From a bacterium (lineage in GTDB: Bacteria; Babelota; Babeliae; Babelales; Babelaceae), in contig JAEYYR010000004.1 of assembly GCA_023428375.1 (NCBI GenBank), positions 72,292-136,291 on the forward strand: DNA of 64,000 bases, in the 5' to 3' direction. A program made the position numbers and the translations under genes. Position 1 is the stretch's first letter. Each line of letters opens with the position of its first letter. The notes beneath the pieces are model-generated. The model saw only the letters and a program-made list of their open reading frames with translations. It searched no databases and was not told the DNA's origin. Shown in pieces: positions 43,496 through 54,700 of the stretch.

Positions 43496-44350
43496 ATGAA
43501 GAGAATAATAAGCTTGTATTTCCTATTATTAAAAACTTTTATTAATGGGGTTGAGCAGCTTCAAATTGGTAATCTAGCATTACCGACTTCACAGCAACCG
43601 GGTCCCGTATTTTGCTTAGGACAAAACACCATGAACAAAGGGGATATTCAGGTATTATGTGACAGTAATATTGCCCGAATATCCAATGAAAAATTTCTAG
43701 TTATGGTCCCTGCTATGTTATGGGGTATCACGGATAATTTTTCTCTCTATTGGGGTTCTCAATATATTCGTGAACGTTTTATTAATACAAACAGATTAAA
43801 AGTTCTTGACGGTGGTTTTTTGCAAGGCGAATACACCTGTTATACTAAAAAAACGATCACATATACCAATCAAATAACCGCTGTTGCTCATTTTGTAGCA
43901 TCATCAGGAAATGTTGATCCACGTTTGCCATTGAATATCGATTCTGCAAGTTTGTTTGCTGGTTTTACGGCGAGTCATTTGGCGGTGGATTGGTATTATT
44001 ACACTTCTGGTGGTGTGATTTGGTCAATCAATTCCGATAAGGAAAATAGATTTGGCGCTACGGTGTTATATCAAGGTGGTTTTGGTAGGAATATTGCGTA
44101 TAAAACAGATTCATGGCTTGCAACCGCAATGGTTGAATTATTTGGTAAATTTACAACGCGCGATTCATTGCGTGACGTCGGCGATGGCACAAGTAAAACC
44201 AATGTATTTTTTGTGGGTCCTTCGCTATGGTTTGCAACACAACGTCTTGCATTTGATTTAGGGTTTGCATTTCCTGTTACGCGTATATCAGCAAACAATC
44301 CACGTTCAAAGACGTGGATTGCTGCAGTAGATTTTCGATGGACTTTTTAA
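43496..44350 (+). CDS. Outer-membrane beta-barrel protein (family B)
   Basis: 284 residues with a signal peptide (MKRIISLYFLLLKTFINGVE) and amphipathic strands throughout (AMLWGITDNFSLYWGSQYI, LAVDWYYYTSGGVIWSI, FGATVLYQGGF), ending in the aromatic strand WIAAVDFRWTF, as expected of a porin-like barrel of about 12 strands. It is unlike the family at 14357/16664. It is convergent with the F-box-like gene at 44347 (four-base overlap) and divergent from the one at 42062, so it sits exactly between two paralogues. Probable transporter or porin; substrate unknown. Confidence 0.78.
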   Translation: MKRIISLYFLLLKTFINGVEQLQIGNLALPTSQQPGPVFCLGQNTMNKGDIQVLCDSNIARISNEKFLVMVPAMLWGITDNFSLYWGSQYIRERFINTNRLKVLDGGFLQGEYTCYTKKTITYTNQITAVAHFVASSGNVDPRLPLNIDSASLFAGFTASHLAVDWYYYTSGGVIWSINSDKENRFGATVLYQGGFGRNIAYKTDSWLATAMVELFGKFTTRDSLRDVGDGTSKTNVFFVGPSLWFATQRLAFDLGFAFPVTRISANNPRSKTWIAAVDFRWTF

Positions 44351-45609
44351 GAAACTTGATTTTCATCAATTTCAAAACCGAGGCGTTCGTTTATTTCTTG
44401 AAATCGTGCTTTGGCGATTCTGATCCATAAGCTTCCTTTGATTCTTCCTGTTCCTGGAAGAATCAAGAATGTTTCATTATCTACAGCATTGTATATGTTA
44501 AATTCGCTTGCTGATATTTTGAGTAAATGCGCTTTATTAAAATCATATGGCTTTTGTAAAAGAGAGAGATGATGTGTGTTTGTTGATTTTTGATCGGCGC
44601 AGGTCTTTTGTAGATCAAAAACAAATTCTTGATAACGAGATTGTAGATTATTAAAATCGAAAGATTCGGATAAAACGATTGAAGCATAGGATTTCTTATC
44701 AAATTGAGCACCTAAATATTTCCAAGATTTTGCCAAAGAGATTTTAGGGCCGATAGCATTTCGTTTTAATTCCATTACATTCAATGTAATTGACTTATGT
44801 AAATATTTAAAAAGACGTCCTTCATTATGACGAAGAATGAGGCCGGTATTTTTAGCGGTTAATGCGAGTGATGTGGCCCATTCTGGTAATTCATGCAACG
44901 AAATTAATGCTTGATGAATTGAGATGAGTGGAGCTTCTTCTAATGATACGTGATGAGAGCATAGTAAGCGCCATGTTTTAGCACGAATTGGTGTTTCTCT
45001 GGGCGTGCGAGTGTTAAATTTTTCAGGGATAAACCAATGAGAAAAAACCTTTTTTTTCATTTCACATGTTAGTTTTCGATATGGATCATGAATGAAGAAA
45101 ATACCCCAGGGAGTGCTAATCCAATTTTGCTTTACAGAAGACTTCTCACTTGAAAAAAGATTATAGTTTATTTCAAAGTACAATGAAGAGCATTCCTTTT
45201 TAGCACTATTGCTCAGCGATAGTAATGTTTGAAATATTTCATATTCACCAGAATCTTCTAATACTTTAATTGCAAACTTTCGTGCGGCGGGGGTATGTAC
45301 AATAAATGCCGCTTTAATAGGATCACAAGAAAATTTGTCAGTAACTCTGTGTATAAGTTTCACAGTGTTAGATGCATCATTAAAAAAATTATTTAAAAAT
45401 TTATTACTGAGTTGTAGAGCATGAATGCCATGGGGTTGTGAAGGAATATATAAATTGCTCGCAGTATTGGCAATTGTGTGTGCCCCAATTGAAGCAATAA
45501 TATCTGGAGGTAATGTTATAAGAGATAGGGAAGAAACATTATTATTATTTTCTTGCGCTTGTATCAGACACATGCAATGAATAAATAATGCAATATACAG
45601 AAGGATCAT
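44347..45609 (-). CDS. Exported F-box-like protein (pair member 2)
   Basis: 420 residues with a signal peptide (MILLYIALFIHCMCLIQAQ). An F-box-like element follows: ITLPPDIIASIGAHTI, an insert, then HALQLSNKFLNNFFND. This is closer to the eukaryotic LPxDIIxxI start than pair member 1. The rest shares with the 42062 protein the TPWGI, LPEW and SLWIRIA blocks and the final GFEIDEN segment, so the two are paralogues about 450 residues long. Host-directed activity is inferred from the F-box-like pattern and export. Its 3' end overlaps the barrel gene by four bases. Confidence 0.68.
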   Translation of the reverse strand: MILLYIALFIHCMCLIQAQENNNNVSSLSLITLPPDIIASIGAHTIANTASNLYIPSQPHGIHALQLSNKFLNNFFNDASNTVKLIHRVTDKFSCDPIKAAFIVHTPAARKFAIKVLEDSGEYEIFQTLLSLSNSAKKECSSLYFEINYNLFSSEKSSVKQNWISTPWGIFFIHDPYRKLTCEMKKKVFSHWFIPEKFNTRTPRETPIRAKTWRLLCSHHVSLEEAPLISIHQALISLHELPEWATSLALTAKNTGLILRHNEGRLFKYLHKSITLNVMELKRNAIGPKISLAKSWKYLGAQFDKKSYASIVLSESFDFNNLQSRYQEFVFDLQKTCADQKSTNTHHLSLLQKPYDFNKAHLLKISASEFNIYNAVDNETFLILPGTGRIKGSLWIRIAKARFQEINERLGFEIDENQVS

Positions 45610-45663
45610 ACTTTTCCTTTAGCTATTCATTTTTATTCACTATATACCATTTAATTTTCTTAT

Positions 45664-45703
45664 AAAAAACAAGGTCTCAGTTTAAATGAGACCTTGTTTT
45701 TTT
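45664..45703 (-). terminator. Terminator of the giant gene
   Basis: AAAAAACAAGGTCTCA (45664-45679) pairs with TGAGACCTTGTTTTTT (45687-45702), a 16-bp stem with a 7-base loop, 8 bases past the stop of the 3038-codon gene on the minus strand. The A and T tracts make it work in both directions. Confidence 0.92.
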
Positions 45704-45710
45704 AATTTGA

Positions 45711-48700
45711 TTATCCTCTGCCAAAACGATACCAGCTGTTACTGGTTGAGAAATAAATATACGTTACAGAAGTACCGCCTGTCCCTGCCGCAAATGCACC
45801 GGGATTTAATGCGGCTATTGTATTAACCATCGATGCACCGTTTCCGTTATAGGATAAGTTAACGGTGTTGGTTGTGCCCAATGCGATAGTTAATAATTGT
45901 CCGTTAGTAGGGGTGCCCGGCATAACCACTGTTAAGTTAATATTAGTGGTATTGGTAAGTAACAATATTGACGTAGTGTTATTAATATTTACTGTCGAAC
46001 CACTTGTAGGAGCAACCGCTTGAATAGCTTGATTACAGGTAATATTACCAAGTATTAATGGGAGAACCGTATTTATTGATGTCGTACTAATTCTCATTCT
46101 TTCTACACCATTAGTGTCAAAAGAAATTGTATTTGCTGTTGCAGCAGACAGTCCTGTATTTGTGCTGCCCGTAAATTGTAGTGATGGTGCAGCTGCAGAA
46201 CCTGCTGGTAATGTTAAAGTACCGGTCATCGTGTCACCAGCTTTTAAGACGTTGAGCGAAGCGCTGCCCGTGATATTTCCCGATATATTTCCTGAACCAT
46301 CACGAAGTACAATAGTCGATGCGGTGTTAGCGGTAGTTGCAGTTGTAGCAGAGTTTGCAACTTTACCTGCGGTAGATATTGTGGCTAACTTGGTATCAGC
46401 AATGGCAGCGCTTGCGTTTATGTCAGCGTTGACGATCGAGTTAGTGAGATTCAATTTGGAATATGCAATTGCTGCGGCAGCATCAACATCGGCGTTCACA
46501 ATCAAAGAGCTGCTTAATACACCACTGGAACTATTGTGTACAACGCCAGCAGTTGGTGTTAGTGAACTCATAGTAATCGTTCCTGTACCATTAATACTCA
46601 TTCTTTCCACACCGTTTGTATCAAATGATAAGGTGTTTGCCGTTGCAGCGGAGAAACCAGTGTTAGTGCTTCCCGCAAATTGTATTGATGGAGATGCCGC
46701 GCTTCCTGCATTTGCTATTATATTACCCGTTATATTTCCAGGAATATTACCGGAGCCATCGCGTAACACAATCGTGTTTGGTGTATTTGATGTTGTCGCC
46801 GTGGTTGCAGAATTAGCAACTTTTCCTGCCGTAGAAATTGTTGCTAATTTGGTATCCGCTATTGCAGCGCTTGCATTTATATCTGCATTTACAATAGAGT
46901 TTGTTAGATTCAATTTTGAATAAGCAATGGCTGCACTCGTGCTAATATCATTGTTAACAATCGAATTGCTTAAATTGAGCTTTGAGTATGCAATAGCTGC
47001 TGATGGAGAGATATCAGCATTAATAATGAGTGAACTTGTGAGTAAGCCTGAGGAGTCATTATGCACTATTCCTGCAGAGGTGAATCCATTTATAGTTATG
47101 CCACCAGATCCGTTAATATTCATACGTTCTATGCCATTGGTATCAAATGAGAGAGTATTTGCCGTTGCAGCCGAAAAGCCTGTATTAGTGCTGCCAGCAA
47201 ATTGAATGGACGGTGATGCCGCACTACCAGCATTGGCAATAATATTACCTGTTAAAGTCCCGGGGATATTTCCTGAACTATCACGTAATACAATAGTATT
47301 TGGTGTATTAGAGGTTGTAGCAGTAGTTGCACTATTTGCTACTTTACCTGCGGTTGTAATAGTTGCTAATTTATTGTCAGTTATTGCTGCGCTTGTGCTA
47401 ATGTCTGCATTAACAATTGATCCCGTTAAATTTAACTTAGAATATGCAATCGCTGCAGCGGTATTAATATCACTATTTACTATCGAGTTTGCTAAATTAA
47501 GTTTTGAATAGGCTATGGCTGCAGATGGAGAAACGTCCGCGTTAACAATTAATGATGAAGATAATAAACCAGTACCATCATTATGTACTACGCCTGATGG
47601 GGTGAGACTTGGTATTGTTACACCGCTACTATTCATGCTCATACGATTTACACCATTCGTGCTAAATGATAATAAATTAGCAGCTGGGGCGGAAATACCA
47701 GTATTGGTACTTCCCGTAAATTGCAATGAAGGTACTGCTGCAGAGCCTGCAGGCAAGGTTAAGTTTCCAGTCATTGTATCTCCCGATCTGGAAACTTTAT
47801 TATTCAATTGTGTTTGGATTGGTGAGGTAACACCAGTTAAATAACCCAATTCTGTATCGGTTGTCGTACTTGAGGCAAGTTGATTTGATGAATTAGTAAT
47901 AACTACACGATCTGGCGTTAAAGCTCCAACGATTAAGTTTCCATCGGTTTGTAATACACCTGCAGAGTTACGGTAAAGGTTTGTATCTCCAGCCCATAGT
48001 AATTTTGCAACCGTATTTGTTGGAAGTGGTGAATTGGTTGCAAGGGGGAATTCGACTTGGTTATCAAATCCATTAAGTTGCATTACCGTATTTGAAGCGC
48101 GAGCGGCTTGACCTGAAGTATCGTTATTTGAATAATTGAAGTCTAAATTTGCTGATGTTGCAATTTTGTTGATTGCCCATCCCCTAGTATTATCCCCATT
48201 GCCCACATTTCCTGCATCGGAGATAAGGCTAATGCCCGCAACATTTGAACGACTTCCTGTAACTACATAATGATATGCATCGTTACTTGCAGCTTCAACT
48301 GCGGTTACCGTAGGGTCAGCATTCAAATTCTGATACACCGTTCCTTTATTTCCATAATAATTAGATGAATAACGAAGGCTTGGTAAATTGGTTTGACCAT
48401 TTAAAATTTGGAACAAGGTTTGATTACTATCAGTGTCATTACCTATGGTTAATGAATCATTATTACCACTATCAAAACCAGCAAAATTTACATTTGTTGC
48501 ATTGGCGATCGAAATCAAGGTTGGATCAAAAATACCACCAACAAATCGTAAGGTAGAGGTGCCCACTTGAGTTATATGATTGGTGGAATTAACAATAGTG
48601 GTAGAATTGGCATGGATAGCAGTAGTTGCGGTGTCACCTGATGTGCCACTTTGAATACCTACTGCGGTATTTTGAATTATAGATGAATCAATTAATATTG

Positions 48701-51700
48701 TGCCTGCAGTTGTAGCTTGGATTGCGGTACCTTGCACAACACCCAATGCATCTTTTCCATCAATGTTACAACCGTTTACTGTGACGGTTGTGCCTGCTCC
48801 AGATGCAGAAATATTTACGGAGCTTGCATTATTTGTCACAAAATTATCACCCACCACATACGATGTACTGCCGCCTGTACATACTATACCATTCGTTACA
48901 TTTTCGAAATTAGTACCTAGAACACGAGCGTGCGCGCCACCATTTACTGATACACCGGTTGTTAATAATCTAAATGAACAACCTAATACGGTAACGAGAG
49001 AATTTACACCCGTCATACTAATACCACTATTTAAAGGGGTGCTGCCAGTAGTGTTTCCAAGCAAGATGCTATCTTCAAGGATAACACGCGCATTACTAAT
49101 ACTTATAGCGGTACCATTACCGAGTGGTAATAAAGTATTGATCGCAATGACAGGAATACCGCCAGATCCAGTTAAAGACATTGCGGTTTGGAATCCTGAA
49201 ATCACAACTGATTGGAACGCAGCTTGTCCAGTCCCGGCAACCACAGTAATCGCATTAGCAGTCGATACACCACCGGAATTCATACTTATGGTAAAGAATA
49301 AGAAATTTGGTGTAGTACAACGGAATAAATCATTCGATAAGGTAGATGGCGTTACAATCGTACCGGTGGTTGAACTTCCAACAATGCTTATACTGCTCGA
49401 AGTAATAAGCAATGGGCCACCAGAATTATCTTCAACATAAATACCAGGACCAACATTGATAACTATTGGGTTTGAAGCGCTTGCTAAACTATTAGCAGTA
49501 ACTAATGCTTGTTTTATTGTTAAATAAGGTGAAGCCGATGAACCATCATTCGAATCACTACCATTTTTTGCAACATAAATGGCTTCTGCGGTTGAAGGAA
49601 TACCGCCAATAGATGCCCATTGTGTTGCCGTTGCTGATGTTGCTTGTAAGACTTGGCCAGTTGTCGGTGCATTTGCGGGTAAACTTACTGCATAACTTGT
49701 TGGAACAGTTGCTGGAGCAAATAAACCAACATATTCACCGCCTGAAGCATCCTGTAATCTTACTTGAGATTGTGCAGCCATATTAAGATTTCCGGTCATC
49801 GTATCACCGGCTTTCAAGACGTTTAATGACGCAGCACCAATTAAAGAAGCAGTAATTTGATTAGCGCTAAAATTTTGTGATCCATCACGCAATACAATAG
49901 TATCAGGTACACTCGCACTCGTAGCGGTTGTGGCGGAATTTGCTACTTTACCTGGAGTGGTAATCGTTGCTAATTTTGTGTCGGAAATATTAGCGGTAGG
50001 TGATACATCAGCATCAACAATTAATGATGTTGTTAATAAACCTGTAGCATCATTATGCACTACCCCATCAGTGGTTAATCCTCCAATGCTCATATTGCCA
50101 TCAGTTTTTAATAAACCTGCTGCAGAACGATATAAATTTGTATCACCAGCCCATACTAATCTTGCAACGGTGTTTGTTGGAAGTGGTGAATTAGTTGCCA
50201 GAGGGAATTCAATTTGATTATCAAAGCCATTTAGTTGCATTACTGCGTTTGAACCACGTGCAGCTTGTCCAGATGTGTCATTGTTTGAATAATTAAAGGT
50301 TAAATTTGCGGAGGTTCCCAACTTATTAATATTCCAACCACGAACAAAATCATTCACCCCAAAATTTCCAGTATCAGATATAAGATTTATACCTGCGGCA
50401 TTGGTACGGCTGCCGGTGACGACGTAATATGATGCGTCATTGCTTAATGCTTGAGTGCCATTAAAAGTAGGATTTGCATTATCATTAAAGTACACGGTGC
50501 CTTTATAGCCATAATAATCAGATTCATAATTGAGACTTGGTAAATTAGTTTGACCATTAAAAACTTGATATAAAATTTGCGGATTATCGGTGCTATCACC
50601 AATGGTTAATGATTCTTCTGCAGTACGGTCAAACGCGGCGATAGTGACATTTGTAGGATCATTTACAGTAACTAACGTAGAATCAAAAACACCACCCACA
50701 AATCGCAACGTTGATGATCCGCCCTGTTCTATCGCGCCAAGTGATTGTCGGATCGTCGTACCATTTGCACGTAATTCAGTTGCGCTTGTGTCACCGGTGG
50801 TGCCGCACTGAATACCGAGTACAGCTTTTTCTATGGTACTTGAATCAGAATACACTAATGCTCCATTCAGAGATTGCAATGCAATACCTTGCGGGGTGCC
50901 AGTTGAGTCAGCGCACTGAAAATTACAACCAGTTACACGAACACCAGTATTGGTTCCTGAAGCAGCAATATCAATAGCACCCGCAGAATTTAAAATAAAA
51001 TTACAACCGACAATGGTTGAAGTACTACCACCTGTAGCAATAATATCATTCGTGGTTGTTTCAAAATTACTACCAACAACACGCATGAGCGCCCCATTGG
51101 TGGTAGTAATAGCGGTGGTTAATAATCTGAACGAAGTGCTCAATATGGTTACTAGAGCATTAATTCCTGTTAAGGTGATTGCGGTATTTGCAGGAGTTCC
51201 ACCACTAATCGGTCCTAAAAAGTTTGAATTTTGAACAAGCGCACGAACGTTATTTATCGCCATGCTAGTAGAATTTCCGCGTGGCTGCACGTTGTTAAAC
51301 AAAATAATTGGACCACCATTGCTGCTACTAAAATCAAAACCGGTTTGAAAGCGGTAGACCACAACATCATTAATACGACCGACCGCAAAGGTGTTTGAAG
51401 CCATAGTTACGGCTGTTGCAGTTGATCCAGTAGTTCCTGCATCGATCGTTAATCCAAAAAGTTCAAAATTTGGTGTTGTGATATTGAATAAATCATTTGA
51501 AAGTGTAGTTGGTTGAATGATTGTTGAATAGAGAGAAGTGCCACCAAGACTGATACCATTTGCAGTAATAGATAAAGGTCCTCCTGAATTATCTTCCACA
51601 AATATTCCTGCACCCACGCTTATTAATATCGGATTTGATAAAGATGCTACGGTATTCGCAACGGTTAATGCATGCCCTATGGTTAAAAATGGAGCAGATA

Positions 51701-54700
51701 AGGAGCCGTCATTACTATCACTACCATTCAATGCAACATAATAAGTTTTCGATACCGATGGTGATCCCCCAACCGTTGTCCATTGCGTGGTGGTTGGCGT
51801 GTTTGCTTGCAAAAATTGACCCGTTGTTGGTGCAGCTGCGGGCAAGCTTATTGAATAACTACTTGGCACGGTAGCGGGTGCAAATAATCCAACATATTCC
51901 CCACCTGCAGCATCTTGAAATCTTACTTCAGATTGTGTTGCCATATTAAGATTTCCGGTCATTGTGTCACCGGCTTTTAATACGTTTAGCGATGCAGCAC
52001 CAATGAGTGAAGCGGTAATTTGGTTTGCATTAAAATTGCCTGAAACATCACGCGCTACTATGGTACCACCGACATTAGAGCTTGTAGCATCAGTAGAAAG
52101 GGTAATATCATTAGTATTATTGGTTACCACCATATGAGTGCCGGCGGCAATCGTTTTTAAATTTATGGTTTGGCCGGTTTTATCTCTAAATATTTGTCCT
52201 GCACCAGTACCTACGTTTGCGGCGGTTGTTTGACCAGGTAATGCAAATTCCACAAAATTAATTGGGTCAGTACCAATGGTTGCCGTTGGTGTGTTACAAA
52301 GCCAGCTTGATCCTGCGTTGGTGTTACCTGAAAGAATTAATACATATGCTTGACCAGCTTGAGTGCCATTTGCAAAATCAGCAGGTCGTGTCCACGCGCC
52401 GGCATGTGCTACCCATAGACCATTCTCGACAGGATTTGTCTGTCCAACTAAAAGAACTCTATCACCATCTACAAGCGTTACCCCATCAATAGTTTGAAGA
52501 CCAGTGAGTGCAACGTTAGTTGTGCTTACAACTTCTGCAGGTTCTTTAGCCTCAAGTCCTAATCCCGCCACCGCATCAACATAATCTTTAGTAGCAACAT
52601 CGGTTGGATTTGTTGTTGTGCCAGTGATAGTAATCATATTGGTAGTAAAATCACCTAAAGCATCACGCTTTACAATGGTATTTGCTGTATTATTAGGTGT
52701 TGCATTGGTAGTATCTTGCACTGACTGATTTATGTCTGTTGCACTTACTAATCCATTACCCACGCTATTAACAACTGTGGCGCCTTGTGTGCCGGTTACA
52801 TCACCGGACAAACTACCAGTAAAATTAGTTGCCGTGGTTGCCGAAGTCGCCGTGGTTGCTGTAGTTGCGGTGGCTGCATTACCATTTAAATTTCCATTAA
52901 ATGTAGTAGCTGTAACTGAAGTTGCATTGAATGAGCCAGAGCCATCACGTCGTACAATCGTTCCAGCAGTATTTAAATTAGTTGCAGCATTTGCTAAGGA
53001 AGTCCCTGATGCAACGTTTGCCGCAGTTTGTCCACCTACTAAAGCTACAACAGTAGTACCTTGTGTACCAGTAACATCACCTAACAAGTTGCCAGTAAAA
53101 TTTGTAGCAGTATTTGCTGATGTTGCTGTGGTGGCATTTCCGCTGAGATTTCCTGTAACATTACCCGTTAAATTTGCTTGAATCGTGCCTGCAATAAACC
53201 CACCCAATGCATCACGTTCAATGATAGTATTGGGGGTATTGGTAGGAGTTGCAGAATTTGCAGCAATAGTAGCCGAAGCAATATTGGCTGCTGTTTGTCC
53301 ACCGACCGTATCAACTACCGTTGCAGATTGCGTACCGCTGACATCACCAGATAAACTTCCACTAAAATTGGTGGCAGTCGTTGCAGTTGTAGCATTACCC
53401 GTAAGATTTCCCGTGACATTTCCAGTTAAATTTGCAGTTATTGTGCCAGCAGTAAAATTTCCAGAACCATTACGTTCAACAATAGTATTAGGTGTATTTA
53501 ATGGCGTTGCGGCATTTGCTGCAACCGTAGCAGATGCAATATTGGCAGCAGTTTGTCCACCGACAGTATCAACTACCGTTGCAGATTGTGTGCCGCTTAC
53601 ATCTCCAGATAAACTGCCACTAAAATTTGTTGCTGTCGTAGCAGTTGTCGCCGTGGTTGCGGTCGTAGCGTTACCATTCAAGGCACCGTTGAATGTAGTC
53701 GCATTTATCGTTGTGGCGGAAAAAGCGCCAGAACCATTTCTACGGACTATAGTGCCTGCAATATTTGTATCGGTTGCAGAATTAGCAAGTGAAGTACCCG
53801 TCGCAATTGCTGCCGCTGTTTGACCCCCAACAGTGTCCACTACGGTAGCTCCTTGAATGCCTGTTACATCTCCCATCAACGACCCGGTGAAATTAATAGC
53901 AGTTGACGCTGATGTTGCGGTAGTTGCGTTACCAGTAAGATTACCGGTAACATTACCAGTTAAGTTCGCAGTGATAGTGCCCGCGCTAAAATCGCCTGAA
54001 CCATTGCGAGCAACGATGGTGTTAGGCGTATTTGTTGGTGTTGCAGCGTTTGCAGCAATGGTAGCGCTAGCAATACTTGCAGCACTTTGACCACCAACAG
54101 TATTAACAACTGTAGCAGATTGAGTTCCCGAAACATCACCTGCTAATGAACCGGTGAAATTGGTAGAAGTTGTCGAAGTTGTTGCATTCCCCGTTAAATT
54201 ACCTATAAATGAAGTTGAGGTAACCGAGTTAAGACCGGTCATATTATTGGCATCATCGAGAATGACATTTGATTCTTTAATGTTATCAACTCCGCTCGCC
54301 AAATCAACGCGAATTAATGCATTGTTATTTGCAAAATCAAAGGTAGTTGAAACGTTTCCCGATCCTGCAGGGGTAGCATAAATTAAACTTCCTAAACCAT
54401 CACTACTAAGAAAAGTGCCTGCTGCACCAACTATAGTTGGCCATGCAACCGTATTTCCGTTTTTAGTAATACCATTGAGCGTGACATTTGCTGAATCATC
54501 AACTAAAACCGTTGAATCTTTAATTTCATCGCCGGTTGTATTTGCATAGCGAGCAACGGCATTTATTGTTGAAGTTAATGGACCTTGTACACCACCGCCG
54601 GAAATACCTCCACCATTAATGGTACCACTGACATCAAGATTACCGGTTATAGTAGCATTTCCTTTTACTAAAAGACCATCGCCAATGCGTGCGCCTTCTT

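Noticed and set aside
46114..54381. Long open frames on the + strand opposite the giant gene, rich in Val/Ala/Pro
   Set aside because: They are the reverse translation of the Thr/Asn/Gly/Ala-rich repeats and lack start signals; shadows.
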